A DNA stretch of 64,000 nucleotides. Source: Nitrincola sp048264025 (GTDB lineage: Bacteria > Pseudomonadota > Gammaproteobacteria > Pseudomonadales > Balneatricaceae). Position 1 is the stretch's first letter. Every line of letters begins with the position of its first letter. The stretch covers positions 1-64,000 of the forward strand of contig NZ_JBLXDN010000012.1 of assembly GCF_048264025.1 (NCBI RefSeq). The letters run 5' to 3'. This document shows positions 26,334-35,630 of the stretch, piece by piece. The position numbers and the translations under genes are program-made. The notes beneath the pieces were generated by a model. The model saw nothing but the letters and a program-made list of their open reading frames with translations, made no database searches and was not told the DNA's origin.

Positions 26334-28794
26334 CCGCTAGCCCCAGTTGTACAGTCCAGCCAGCGTCCAACCGGAACTTTTGCAATGTGGGCTCCAGCAC
26401 CGAGAAGAGCTCGGTAGGGGTTAATGTCGAAAAGGAACCGAATTGTTCCTGACCTTGTTGAGCGTGTCCCATAAAGGCATTAACAAGTTCACCGTGAACA
26501 CCTTCTGCACGCATAGCACTTCGTAGGTAATGCCGGCTGGCATTGACGGGCAACGTAAACTCAGGAACCTGATGCTTCAAATTCTCCGGTGACAGTTTTT
26601 GAAGCTGCCAGCTGTCGCTGATAAAAAACATCAGCGGGGTATTTGATTCAGGCTCACTGAGTACATCTTCAAAATGCTCATATAGAGAGGAATGCCTGTA
26701 CAGTAGGGTCTGTAACACACTCAGATGCTCAACATAACGTCGTATCTGATCGCGCAGTTCTGGTAGCAGCCAGATGACACGTGACTGGCTCAGCATCTCG
26801 TCATCTTTGTCGGAGATGACAAGGAACCCTGTATCGAAATCAATCTCCCTTAAACGAAAGATCAAGTCATTGACAGCACGGTAGCCCGTTGCAAACAGTA
26901 TCCAAAAGGCGATGTAAGCCACGTAACAGTTATGTATCTGTCGGTAGCTTTCCTCCCCTGCGGGTAGGCGACGCGCTGCTCGCAGTTGGTGTTTCAAGTG
27001 TTTAACCAGCTGGATAATCAACTCAGACTTTACATTAAGTTTGCTGCCGTGGTCTCCTTGATTAATAACACCTTGGTAAAATTCATAATAATTTTGCTCT
27101 CGCACACCAAGGTATTCATAGACACTGTTACGCAGTGCTACTACCGCACAATGGTAATATTTCTCCAGTACATCAGCCGAAACACTGTAGTAGTGAGCAG
27201 CAACTTCAGTGATTGTGAAAGCATGCCCAGTCAAAAGGTAGGCATCAACCCAGTCACCAGATTGCTTTGATATTTCGTCAAATAGGGTCTGACTGATACG
27301 CAAAGGTGTGATGCGCATCCGTCGAGTTCGATTAATACGGGACAGCGCACGCCCCATGGACTTAACAATATTGTCTCGCTGCTTTTCGGGGAACAATTCG
27401 CTGTATTGAGTACGTTTGTTCCTCGGTAATTCTAGTTTCTCAATATACTGTTTGATATTAACGGGACTTGCCACGATCAAGCTGTCGTCCACCAGTGATG
27501 GCGAGCTGTTTCCAACGTTATACAACAGCCGCTTGGCATCATCCTTGAGACTGTTTCGTGTGTCGGGGGACGGAATAGGCAGTACAAATGCTTCCTCCTC
27601 ACGGAGAAAAGCCAACACACCCTTTCGCTGCTTGGGCAGCATGCTCTGGTTTGTATATACCCGCATAGCCAACAGCTGTTCTAAAGGACGCCCGAGCCAG
27701 AGCATCATTAATAGCAGTAAACCCGCATAGATCTCGTGCTCTCCCCTGTGTGCAAACCGTTCGCGGCCTGTAAAAAGCTCGAAGCCTGCGCGGGCAACTT
27801 CGGCCAACTCTATTCGACTCAGACTTGAATATCGGTAAGGAGAGCGTTGATTGGATTGGCTAATGTGTTTGACCTGCCTATCTTGGCGCCTTATCAGGTC
27901 AGCAAAATCAAATCCCAGTGTCGGTGATGATTTTTTCTCAGTAAACGATACAGACCGTATCGTCTGGGTTTCTTTTGGATGAAGGCCTAGCGATCGCATC
28001 CGACTTTGAGTGTGCTCATCCCCAATTGATTCCAATATCCGCATTTCACCTTGCGGCCCTTCGAACTCATCATCACCATCGTCGATTGAAATGACCTCCA
28101 AATCGACCTGCCGACTAGTGCGGCCGCCTCCACCCTCTCGAGTTTTACCACTATGCTCCAGAATTCTCCGCACCAGCAGCTCAATACCAGATAGAGCACC
28201 ATCGTCCATCAGGTGTTGCTGGTGAAACTCTTTCAACGAGATATCGGTCACGACATTGTTCAGCAATGACAACTCTTTCTTCCCTTCACCAATCTGACGC
28301 AGGCACAGGCAGGCTAAAGAAATCTCGGAACCGATTTGTTCTTGGTGCCGCTCCCTCTGAAGAACTGAGCACCCAATTACAATGCCAACATGTTGCCAAA
28401 AAATACCTCTGTCATAGCCTTGTGATGCTGGGGTCAGGATCAACATGGCCCACTCTGGATGATCATTTATAATTCCGCGCTTCTTACCAGACTGTTCGAG
28501 CCAAGCTTCTGGGAATAATGCGACATTAGTTTCCATTGCAGTAACGATACGTGTAATCAATGGCTTTTGGTCGAGAAGCTGGGGGGTTGCTTGCGGTGGC
28601 TTGCTCATAAAACCCGCACATACCCCGATCAGAGGCTCAATTGCATCCAAAGCATGCAGCAAATTCTGCATCACTAAGCGCAGGTGGGTCAGTGACTCTG
28701 GTGCGTGCAGTCGCTGCAGTAATAGTTCAATGTCAGTCAGCTCGGAGCCGCTTAGGCCTGATAAGCGTAGCAAGCTGTCGATGTGCTCAGACAT
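26317..28794 (-). CDS. Large tyrosine recombinase-like partner lacking the nucleophile Tyr
   Basis: An 825-residue protein with the recombinase fold in its last third: LFATGYRAVNDLIFRLREID (Arg I), VISDKDDEM (Lys region), ASRHYLRSAMRAEG (HxxR) and AFMGHAQQGQEQFGSFS. Where the catalytic Tyr is expected, 8-10 residues after the GH, there is Phe and no Tyr close by. It may be a structural partner, as in heteromeric recombinases. An earlier segment (about 450-560) also resembles a recombinase region. It lies 4 bp after the 184-residue gene and overlaps the 1057-residue gene by 17 bp. Confidence 0.72.
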   Translation of the reverse strand: MSEHIDSLLRLSGLSGSELTDIELLLQRLHAPESLTHLRLVMQNLLHALDAIEPLIGVCAGFMSKPPQATPQLLDQKPLITRIVTAMETNVALFPEAWLEQSGKKRGIINDHPEWAMLILTPASQGYDRGIFWQHVGIVIGCSVLQRERHQEQIGSEISLACLCLRQIGEGKKELSLLNNVVTDISLKEFHQQHLMDDGALSGIELLVRRILEHSGKTREGGGGRTSRQVDLEVISIDDGDDEFEGPQGEMRILESIGDEHTQSRMRSLGLHPKETQTIRSVSFTEKKSSPTLGFDFADLIRRQDRQVKHISQSNQRSPYRYSSLSRIELAEVARAGFELFTGRERFAHRGEHEIYAGLLLLMMLWLGRPLEQLLAMRVYTNQSMLPKQRKGVLAFLREEEAFVLPIPSPDTRNSLKDDAKRLLYNVGNSSPSLVDDSLIVASPVNIKQYIEKLELPRNKRTQYSELFPEKQRDNIVKSMGRALSRINRTRRMRITPLRISQTLFDEISKQSGDWVDAYLLTGHAFTITEVAAHYYSVSADVLEKYYHCAVVALRNSVYEYLGVREQNYYEFYQGVINQGDHGSKLNVKSELIIQLVKHLKHQLRAARRLPAGEESYRQIHNCYVAYIAFWILFATGYRAVNDLIFRLREIDFDTGFLVISDKDDEMLSQSRVIWLLPELRDQIRRYVEHLSVLQTLLYRHSSLYEHFEDVLSEPESNTPLMFFISDSWQLQKLSPENLKHQVPEFTLPVNASRHYLRSAMRAEGVHGELVNAFMGHAQQGQEQFGSFSTLTPTELFSVLEPTLQKFRLDAGWTVQLGLADGHLG

Positions 28795-28798
28795 ATGA

Positions 28799-29353
28799 CT
28801 ATTCCTCCATGAGCCGCGTTAGCTCGGACTTGCGTTTGCGAGCAGGCCGCATCTCCTTTGATTTCACACCGAATAGTGATTTCAGACTTTTGGCAGAGAA
28901 TTTTTCTGGTAGTTTCAGCCCATGCTGCTTGCGCAGCCGGAGTGATAATTTTCTCAACTGATCATATGCCTCAACCCCCTCTGAGCTCGACGTTGGTGTA
29001 TGCATTAGCGATTGACTGACCAGCTCATAGAAAGCGCCCTTGACCAAGATTATGTCTTCAACCTTTCGTATTCTCTGGACCGTTATCTGCTCGTCAGGAT
29101 CCAGTATGCTTATGGCAGCATGATAGGTCCTAAATCCGGCCACCACCTCAAAGTGCCGCGAAACTTGAATAACCATCACGGGGTTATAGCGCAGGAACCA
29201 ACCCATATCACTAGCATCAAGCCAGGCGTATACAGGCTGCCGACTGGACAGTGCGAGCGAGGTCTGCTCGATATCGATGAGGGCATCAAGTGCTGGGGAC
29301 TGAACCTTGGACAGAGGCAGATTGAGAGTTTCTTCTTTGATTGCAATCGGCAT
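28799..29353 (-). CDS. Small first gene of the recombinase trio
   Basis: A 184-residue protein, the promoter-proximal gene of the operon. The stretch NPVMVIQVSRHFEVVAGFRT followed by YHAAISIL resembles the core of ParB-like domains (a short strand, then 'V(I)AG.R...AA'). The C-terminal third is strongly basic (KPxKFSAKSLKSLFG; RPARKRKSELTRL), suggesting DNA binding. The ATG overlaps nothing; a short AT-rich stretch upstream could hold a promoter. An accessory or DNA-binding role in the recombinase system is inferred. Confidence 0.6.
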   Translation of the reverse strand: MPIAIKEETLNLPLSKVQSPALDALIDIEQTSLALSSRQPVYAWLDASDMGWFLRYNPVMVIQVSRHFEVVAGFRTYHAAISILDPDEQITVQRIRKVEDIILVKGAFYELVSQSLMHTPTSSSEGVEAYDQLRKLSLRLRKQHGLKLPEKFSAKSLKSLFGVKSKEMRPARKRKSELTRLMEE

Positions 29354-29403
29354 GAAATGATATTGATCAGTGAGTTTAGGCCGGGTTTGTGAAAGAGAGC
29401 ATC

Positions 29404-29735
29404 CATACTAAAAATACGACCTCTTTTAGAGACAATAAGTTCATGTAATCGGTGAAATAATTTTCCGGCGAACCGGTATATGGACTGCCAGTCGTCACCG
29501 ACAGCAAAGACTTTGGTGAAGGGGCGTTGAGAGCGCAGTGCTTTAATCAGGTTTGCTCGTAGTTCGGAGATATCCTGGCACTCATCAATCAGAATCAGCT
29601 TGAATGGGCTTGGGTATCGCCCATTCTGGATGAGTTTAACCGCATTGCGCGGTCATGCCTTCGTAGTCGATGCTCTGGGCCTCAGTCAACTTGCTGGCGT
29701 ATGCCTCAGCCAGTAGCCATACAGCGCGAGTGAAG
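29404..29735 (-). pseudogene. UvrD/Rep-type helicase remnant
   Basis: Minus-strand translation gives FKLILIDECQDISELRANLI, then TKVFAVGDDWQSIYRFAGKL, the Walker B and motif III of UvrD-like helicases. Upstream, in another frame, LLAEAYASKLTEAQSIDYEG continues the same protein, so a frameshift lies near 29650. Both ends are missing: one at an IS30 remnant, the other at the start of the recombinase operon. The recombinase element probably inserted into, or beside, this helicase gene. Confidence 0.75.
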
Positions 29736-30160
29736 CGATCAGCTATCCCTGAGCCGCTTTCGATCGATAAGCGCCCTGCTATTGTGGACGCACGGGCACG
29801 CTTTGGTGACTGGGGAATTGATACTGTTCTGGGCAAAAACGGAACGGGTGCCTTGGTGACGTTGGCTGAACGCAAAAGTCGCTTGTATCTGGTACGTAGA
29901 GTCGACTCCAAACGAGCGACAGACGTTCGTGACGCGGTTATCACAATGCTCACCCCCTATGCTGACCATGTGCATACGATCACGGCAGACAACGGAAGCG
30001 AATTTGTAGAGCACCAAGCAATCGCCAAGGCATTGAATACAGAGTTTTATTTTGCCCCCCATACTCATCATGGGAGCGTGGGCTGAACGAGAACTTTAAT
30101 GGCCTGCTGCGGCAGTTCATTCCGAAAGGTACGGACCTGCCTGCGACGTGTGACAGATGA
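29736..30160 (+). pseudogene. IS30-family transposase remnant
   Basis: The plus strand encodes KRPAIVDARARFGDWGIDTV, GALVTLAERKSRLYLVRRV, HTITADNGSEFVEHQAIAKA, the catalytic core of IS30 transposases. A frameshift near 30065 separates this from WERGLNENFNGLLRQFIPKG in another frame. The N-terminal DNA-binding part is missing. Inactive. Confidence 0.85.
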
Positions 30161-30164
30161 AGAG

Positions 30165-30500
30165 GTCCGTCTAGGGGCGAGAAAGCATCCACAACAGGCC
30201 TATCGGTCCTGTCTGGGCATTCTCCGGTTGGGCCAAAGCTAGGACGAGGCACGATTAGAACGTGCCTGCCAACGTGCCCTCATGCTGGGCAGTTGCCGAT
30301 ACAAGAGTATCGAATCCATTTTCAAACACCGTCTGGATGAGCAGCCCCTGGAAGAGCAGCAGGAACGGGCCTTGCCCGACATGCACGACAACATTCGCGG
30401 CCCTGCCTACTACCACTGAAGGAATCTGACATGTTGAAGCATCCTACGCTGGATAAGCTCCACGCCCTCAAACTGACCAGCATCGCCGCCTTGCGCCTTG
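30165..30500 (+). pseudogene. IS21-family istA end and istB start, degraded
   Basis: HPQQAYRSCLGILRLGQS, an in-frame TAG, ERACQRALMLGSCRYKSIES and HDNIRGPAYYH form the C-terminus of an IS21 transposase (istA), ending near 30419. An ATG at 30431 begins MLKHPTLDKLHALKLTS, the usual start of istB, but the frame is soon lost. From 30541 to 30920 I see no recognisable gene. Confidence 0.75.
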
Positions 30501-30920
30501 ATCTTCGTTCGCCATCCACGTCACTTTGCTGAGATCGAGGAAGTCATTGGTACAGAGCGCACCGTGGTTAATAGAATGGACCGCCTCTCAATCCAGCCTT
30601 CGACAAAGACCCCGTGCCTGCCTATGTGCAGCCGTGCAACTCCTTTAGGTATGCTTGTTAACATACCAGGCCGGTGAGCTGAAGGTGATATCGATGGACT
30701 CGCTCACTCAAGACGTGTACGGCTATATTTTGCATTGCTGGAACCGCAAATAAGGACCTCCGATGCACGAACCTGATCTGGCAACATTGCCGACCCACCG
30801 CAACATGCAGCGGCTTAATCTACCGTCCCGCTTGGCTCTCAGGGACGTGTGGGACTTGTTTGAATACACTCGGGGATTCTCATAACAGACTTTTCTGAGA
30901 CCAATAAGGTAATTGCCTTA

Positions 30921-33248
30921 GTGAATGACGAACTCGCTGACATCGATCAGAGACTGGCTGAGATTGAGCAGGAGAAAGCCGATTTGCTTGCGCGAAAATC
31001 GGCGCTACTGCAGGCGTACAAGACTCCAGTTCAGACACCACTCACCCCCAACCAGAAAGTGGAACTCTTTCGGAGCCTATTTCGCGGACGCACGGATGTG
31101 TATGCAATTCGATGGGAGGCTACAAACGGTCGATCTGGTTACGCGGTGTCTTGTGCAAACGAATGGGCACCGGGAATCTGCCAGAAACCCAGAGTAAAGT
31201 GTGGAGACTGTCAGCACAGGCAGTTTAAGCCCCTCGACTTCAACGCAGTCTATGATCACTTGGCAGGTAAACATGTAGCTGGGCTTTATCCCCTGCTACC
31301 CGACAACCGCTGCTATCTGCTGGCTGTTGATTTTGATAAAGACGACTGGAAAGCTGAAGTTCAGGCACTGGCACAGGCCTGTCGGAACAGGGATATTCCA
31401 TATCTTGTTGAGATCTCTCAGTCTGGTTACGGCGCGCATCTGTGGATCTTCTTTTCGGAACCTGTTTCTGCTTGGGCTACAAGGGCTTTGGGATTCAAGC
31501 TGTTAGATGACGCGATGGAGCTCCATCCTAGCTTATCATTTGATTCATACGACCGATTATTTCCCAATCAGGACATGATGCCAGAGGGTGGTTTCGGAAA
31601 TCTGATTGCACTGCCCCTTCAGAATCAGGCGAGAATGCGTGGTTGTACAGTGTTCGTTGACGACAATTTGATCCCGCATACGGATCAGTGGAGGGTTCTA
31701 CGCGCTCAAAAAACGGTTACGCCAGAACAATTACACGAAATGGTTGGAAATGAGCCTATCCAGAATGGCTTGGAGGACGTTGTTGCACCGTGGGAACAAT
31801 CGCTTCCCACTGAGGCCGCAATGATTATAGGGTGTCCTGAAAAAATTGCTGTCACTCTGGCAAACCATATCTACATCAAGGTATCTGATTTGCCAGCGCC
31901 ATTGATTGCACGCATCAGGCGCCTGGCCAGTTTTGCCAACCCGGTATTTTTCAAAACTCAGGCTCTTCGTTTTTCCACCCATGGCATTCCCCGGTACATC
32001 ACCTGTGCCAGGGTCGAACAAGGTTACCTTTCCATCCCAAGAGGCTGTTTCGACGCTCTGGAAACCGTTTTGAAGGAACAGGGGATAGAGATCGTACTCG
32101 ATGATCGAAGGATATCAGGCCAAGCGCTGGCCGAGATCAGCTTGAAAGTGACGTTAAGAGCTCAGCAAGATAAGGCCGTAAAGTCTTTAACCGAGAGGGA
32201 TACCGGAATTCTGCACGCTCCGACGGCTTTTGGGAAAACCGTAACGGCAATCGGAGTTATAGCCAACAGGAAGGTCAATACACTGATTCTGACACATAGC
32301 AGGCAGCTCCTGGATCAGTGGAGGGAGCGTCTGGAGACCTTCATTGACGGCGCCGCAGTGGGCGTGATCGGCGGCGGCAAGAGGAAACCAACTTGTCAGA
32401 TTGATGTTGCGACTTACCAAAGCTTGATTAATAAGAAAGACAATACCGTATCAGATCTGGTCAGAGATTATGGTCAGGTCATTATTGATGAATGCCATCA
32501 TATCTCAGCACCACGCTATGAGATGCTTTTGAATGAAGTCTGTGCTCAATATGTACTTGGGCTGACGGCAACGCCTGATCGCCAGGATGGCCACCAGAAA
32601 ATCATGTTTATGGTGGCTGGACCTGTTCGGTATAAAGTTCGGGCAGAACACGGCCAGAATTTTGCACAGCGCGTGATCGTGAGAGAACGGCGCGATCTCC
32701 CCCCGATCGACATTTCAGCTTCTGGCCAGCGCCCTCACGTTGCATCTGTTTATCACTGGCTTTCTCAAAACCCTTCCAGAAATGAGTACATCGTTCAGGA
32801 CGTTGTGAGCTGTGCTGCCAATGGCGCCCAATGTCTTGTGCTTACCGAGCGTCGTGAGCATGCGGATGTCCTGGCCCACCTGTTAGATGAACAATCAGTG
32901 GATACAGTCGTACTCCGGGGTGGAATGGGGGTAAAAGAACGCAGGGTAGTTGAAGCCAGGCTCTCGGACATTCAAGTCATTGTCGCAACCGGTAAGTACA
33001 TTGGAGAGGGATTCGACCTTCCCAGATTGGATACCCTGTTTCTCGCACTACCCATTGCATGGAAAGGAACCTTGTCTCAGTACGCGGGCAGGCTTCACCG
33101 GGAAGCGGATGGCAAGCAGGAGGTGACCATCTATGACTATTTAGATACGGGTCTACCCATGCTTGAGCGGATGTACCGGAAACGGGAGAAAGGTTATAAG
33201 GCTATGGGGTATGAGTTCTCTGCTATTGGGCAAACACGATTGTTGTAA
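30921..33248 (+). CDS. TOTE-type archaeo-eukaryotic primase / SF2 helicase fusion
   Basis: A 775-residue protein starting at a GTG. Residues 1-35 form a coiled coil. Residues about 60-290 are an AEP primase domain: YLLAVDFDKDDWKAEV (catalytic Asp pair), LVEISQSGYGAHLWIFFSEP and DRLFPNQDMMPEGGFGNLIA. A Cys cluster, CxxC-like, lies at CQKPRVKCGDC. About 410-760 form a superfamily 2 helicase: APTAFGKTVTA (Walker A), VIIDECHHIS (DECH), LGLTATPDRQDG and YAGRLHREADGK. AEP-helicase fusions like this have been described as cores of TOTE conflict systems. It stands alone between IS remnants and hipBA. Confidence 0.85.
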   Translation: MNDELADIDQRLAEIEQEKADLLARKSALLQAYKTPVQTPLTPNQKVELFRSLFRGRTDVYAIRWEATNGRSGYAVSCANEWAPGICQKPRVKCGDCQHRQFKPLDFNAVYDHLAGKHVAGLYPLLPDNRCYLLAVDFDKDDWKAEVQALAQACRNRDIPYLVEISQSGYGAHLWIFFSEPVSAWATRALGFKLLDDAMELHPSLSFDSYDRLFPNQDMMPEGGFGNLIALPLQNQARMRGCTVFVDDNLIPHTDQWRVLRAQKTVTPEQLHEMVGNEPIQNGLEDVVAPWEQSLPTEAAMIIGCPEKIAVTLANHIYIKVSDLPAPLIARIRRLASFANPVFFKTQALRFSTHGIPRYITCARVEQGYLSIPRGCFDALETVLKEQGIEIVLDDRRISGQALAEISLKVTLRAQQDKAVKSLTERDTGILHAPTAFGKTVTAIGVIANRKVNTLILTHSRQLLDQWRERLETFIDGAAVGVIGGGKRKPTCQIDVATYQSLINKKDNTVSDLVRDYGQVIIDECHHISAPRYEMLLNEVCAQYVLGLTATPDRQDGHQKIMFMVAGPVRYKVRAEHGQNFAQRVIVRERRDLPPIDISASGQRPHVASVYHWLSQNPSRNEYIVQDVVSCAANGAQCLVLTERREHADVLAHLLDEQSVDTVVLRGGMGVKERRVVEARLSDIQVIVATGKYIGEGFDLPRLDTLFLALPIAWKGTLSQYAGRLHREADGKQEVTIYDYLDTGLPMLERMYRKREKGYKAMGYEFSAIGQTRLL

Positions 33249-33475
33249 CTAACGAAAATGCTTCCGGTGTACGCCTAATAGGCTGAGAGATTATAGAGTG
33301 AGTGTTCTGAGCAGCGGCACCCGATGACCCGGAATGCGGACAGAAGGGCCAAATCATTTTGCTAGAGCCAGTAAGGAAAACCGGCCTTCGCCAACCTGTT
33401 CATGTCCACCATGCAGGACCAGCAGCTGATCCAGTCGAATGAGGATTTCTAGATCCCGGGATCAAGTTGATATGC
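33249..33475. other. Intergenic stretch without a recognisable gene
   Basis: No open frame with known similarity. A short plus-strand piece reading FANLFMSTMQDQQLIQSNED just before 33450 looks like the end of an older coding sequence, but I cannot name it. Confidence 0.4.
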
Positions 33476-33489
33476 TAATATATATATTA
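33476..33489. promoter_or_regulatory. AT palindrome before hipB, possible operator
   Basis: TAATATATATATTA is a perfect 14-bp palindrome about 32 bp before the hipB ATG, overlapping a weak promoter-like TTGATA and TATGAT pair. HipB proteins usually repress their own operon through such sites. Confidence 0.4.
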
Positions 33490-33520
33490 TGATATCAGTG
33501 ATTCGTTATGGTATATCAAA

Positions 33521-33832
33521 ATGAGCTATGTAACCGAGCCGATAGTGGCGACCCTTCGCGAAGCACGGGTACGTAAAGGGCTGAGCCAACGGGAGCTGAG
33601 CGCTCGCTCGGGTGTACCTCAAAGCCATATCTCGAAAATCGAGTCAGGGAGTGTTGATCTACGCGTGTCCAGTTTGATTGCACTCGCCCGTGTGCTCGAC
33701 CTAGAGCTATTGGTTGCGCCTAAAAAGTCTGTTCCTGCGATACAGTCGATCATTAGAAGCAGTAGCGGTACTCACGTTGAAGGTGAGCACGTGTCGCCAG
33801 CTTACCTTTTAGATGAGGAAGACGATGACTAA
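33521..33832 (+). CDS. hipB: HipB-like antitoxin (XRE family)
   Basis: A 103-residue DNA-binding protein with a Cro/C1 HTH at about 11-65 (REARVRKGLSQRELSARSGV, PQSHISKIESGSVDLRVSSL). The C-terminal tail is acidic (SPAYLLDEEDDD). It precedes hipA and shares an ATGACTAA overlap with it, the usual arrangement of antitoxin and toxin. It would neutralise HipA and repress the operon. Confidence 0.88.
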   Translation: MSYVTEPIVATLREARVRKGLSQRELSARSGVPQSHISKIESGSVDLRVSSLIALARVLDLELLVAPKKSVPAIQSIIRSSSGTHVEGEHVSPAYLLDEEDDD

Positions 33833-35039
33833 CCTTGTGTCCACTCTGAATGTTTTGCTGCACGGTGAACCTGTCGGCACGATCACCAACGTGGGTCATG
33901 ACAGAACGCTATTTGCTTTTACAGATGGCTACATCAATGATGAATCGCGACCGGTGTTAGGACTTGGCTTTAAAGATTCGCTGGGTGGCTTGCTGACTGA
34001 TTTCAAACCAACCCAAACCCGACTGCTTCCGTTTTTCTCCAATCTACTGCCAGAAGAAAGGATGCGCCACTACCTGGCAGAGCGTGCAGGTGTGAACCCG
34101 GCGCGGGAATTTTTTCTATTGTGGGCACTCGGACAAGACTTGCCCGGTGCGATCACAGTAGAGCCAGCCAATGGTGAAGTGCTCCCACCAAATTATCATA
34201 ACGAAACGCAAGGTGATCCGAAACGTGAGGCACCTATGCGCTTTTCATTAGCGGGTGTGCAGTTGAAATTTTCCGCCGTGCAACAGGCAAAGGGTGGTTT
34301 AACGATCCCGGCAACAGGCCAGGGCGGCTCATGGATTGTGAAGTTGCCGTCGTCTCGATTCGAAGCTGTACCCGAAAATGAATATTCGATGATGGAATTG
34401 GCACGCATGCTGGGAATGGATGTGCCAGAGACCCAGCTGCTGCCGATTAATCAGATTGCCAATATCCCGGAAGGGATCGGACAGTTTGGTGAAAGTGCCT
34501 TTGTGATTAAGCGTTTTGACCGTGCGGATGGCCGTGCCATACATATCGAGGACTTTGCCCAGGTGTTTGGCGTATACCCTCACGACAAGTATCAAAAAGC
34601 CAGTATGCGTAACATTGCTCAGGTGCTGGGCGTAGAAGGTCAAGATGAAGACATTGCCGAATTTACCCGCCGATTGGTCTTCAATACGCTGATAGGCAAT
34701 GCGGATATGCACCTGAAAAATTGGTCGGTGATATACAAAGACAAGCACACAGCATCTATTGCCCCCGCGTATGACTTTGTTTCGACCGTACCCTATATCC
34801 CCGATGATAGTGCGGCCCTAAAGGTCAGCCGCAGTAAAAAGTTCAGCGACTTCACGGTAGATGAGTTATCACACTTGGCTGCGAAAGCCATGTTGCCGGA
34901 AAAGTGGGTGTTGGAAATTGCCAAGGAAACCGTTGCAGGTTTCCATGAGGTTTGGGCGAAAGAGAAAGCACACTTGCCCCTGACCCAATCCATGATCGAG
35001 GCCATCGAGCGGCACCTGCGCAGCATACCAATTTGGTGA
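33825..35039 (+). CDS. hipA: HipA-like Ser/Thr kinase toxin
   Basis: About 404 residues. Starting at the ATG at 33825, which has GAGGAA upstream, it overlaps hipB by 8 bp. N-terminal domain: LLHGEPVGTITN, LPFFSNLLPEERMRHYLAER. The kinase part includes SLAGVQLKFSAV (nucleotide binding), WIVKLPSSRFEAVPENEY (Lys), NTLIGNADMHLKNWSVIY (catalytic Asp and Asn) and IAPAYDFVSTVPY (DFG-like). All key residues are present, so it should be active. HipA proteins phosphorylate targets such as glutamyl-tRNA synthetase and induce dormancy; the target here is unknown. Confidence 0.93.
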   Translation: MTNLVSTLNVLLHGEPVGTITNVGHDRTLFAFTDGYINDESRPVLGLGFKDSLGGLLTDFKPTQTRLLPFFSNLLPEERMRHYLAERAGVNPAREFFLLWALGQDLPGAITVEPANGEVLPPNYHNETQGDPKREAPMRFSLAGVQLKFSAVQQAKGGLTIPATGQGGSWIVKLPSSRFEAVPENEYSMMELARMLGMDVPETQLLPINQIANIPEGIGQFGESAFVIKRFDRADGRAIHIEDFAQVFGVYPHDKYQKASMRNIAQVLGVEGQDEDIAEFTRRLVFNTLIGNADMHLKNWSVIYKDKHTASIAPAYDFVSTVPYIPDDSAALKVSRSKKFSDFTVDELSHLAAKAMLPEKWVLEIAKETVAGFHEVWAKEKAHLPLTQSMIEAIERHLRSIPIW

Positions 35040-35126
35040 TGAGTGGGACCCGAAAGCAATATTTGGCGGAAAAGGCTGCCTCACTTGGGATGAAATCCAG
35101 CATGAGCTATAGGTTGGCTATCGATC

Positions 35127-35501
35127 ATGCAGCTTCAGGGAGCAACGAAAAAATCACGAGGACTCAAGCAAATCATGGCAGACCCGTTTGGGCATATCGA
35201 TTCACTTCTAGTCGACCTTCACGACGGCATACAAAGTTACGCAGAAACCGCTTATTTGATGGCTAACCCCAAAAATGCAGAACGCTTGCTGCAAGCCATT
35301 GCTCGTCTGAAGGCTGGCGAATACATACATGTGTACACGCGCCCATACACGCCGAAAACGAATGGCAAGGCGGAGCGTTTTATACAGACGATGATCAGGG
35401 AGTGGGCATATGCGGTGCCCTACGCAAATCAGTTTATTATGGAGCGTTTGTCAAGTGATGGTGTGAATTCTTGCCAGGCGTTCATGAGCGGTTGGGACTG
35501 A
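35127..35501 (+). pseudogene. Chimeric remnant: YefM-like antitoxin tail joined to IS481-type transposase piece
   Basis: One open frame of 124 residues holds two unrelated parts. Residues about 35-68 (SYAETAYLMANPKNAERLLQ) look like the C-terminal half of a Phd/YefM antitoxin. Directly after GEYIHVYTRPYTPKTNGKAE comes RFIQTMIREWAYAVPY, the core of IS481/IS3-type transposases. The remaining 25 residues match neither. The result of an insertion and deletion; probably not functional. Confidence 0.6.
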
Positions 35502-35630
35502 AATGAGCTAAACCTACTGACATCCCAGTAACGCTTTACCCGCACGACAAAGAGTGTGTTAGCAATGCTCCTTCAACAATCGGGGCTTTCCTTCGCTTGC
35601 TTTGGGAAGCAAACAGCGTGAGAGGTACTC

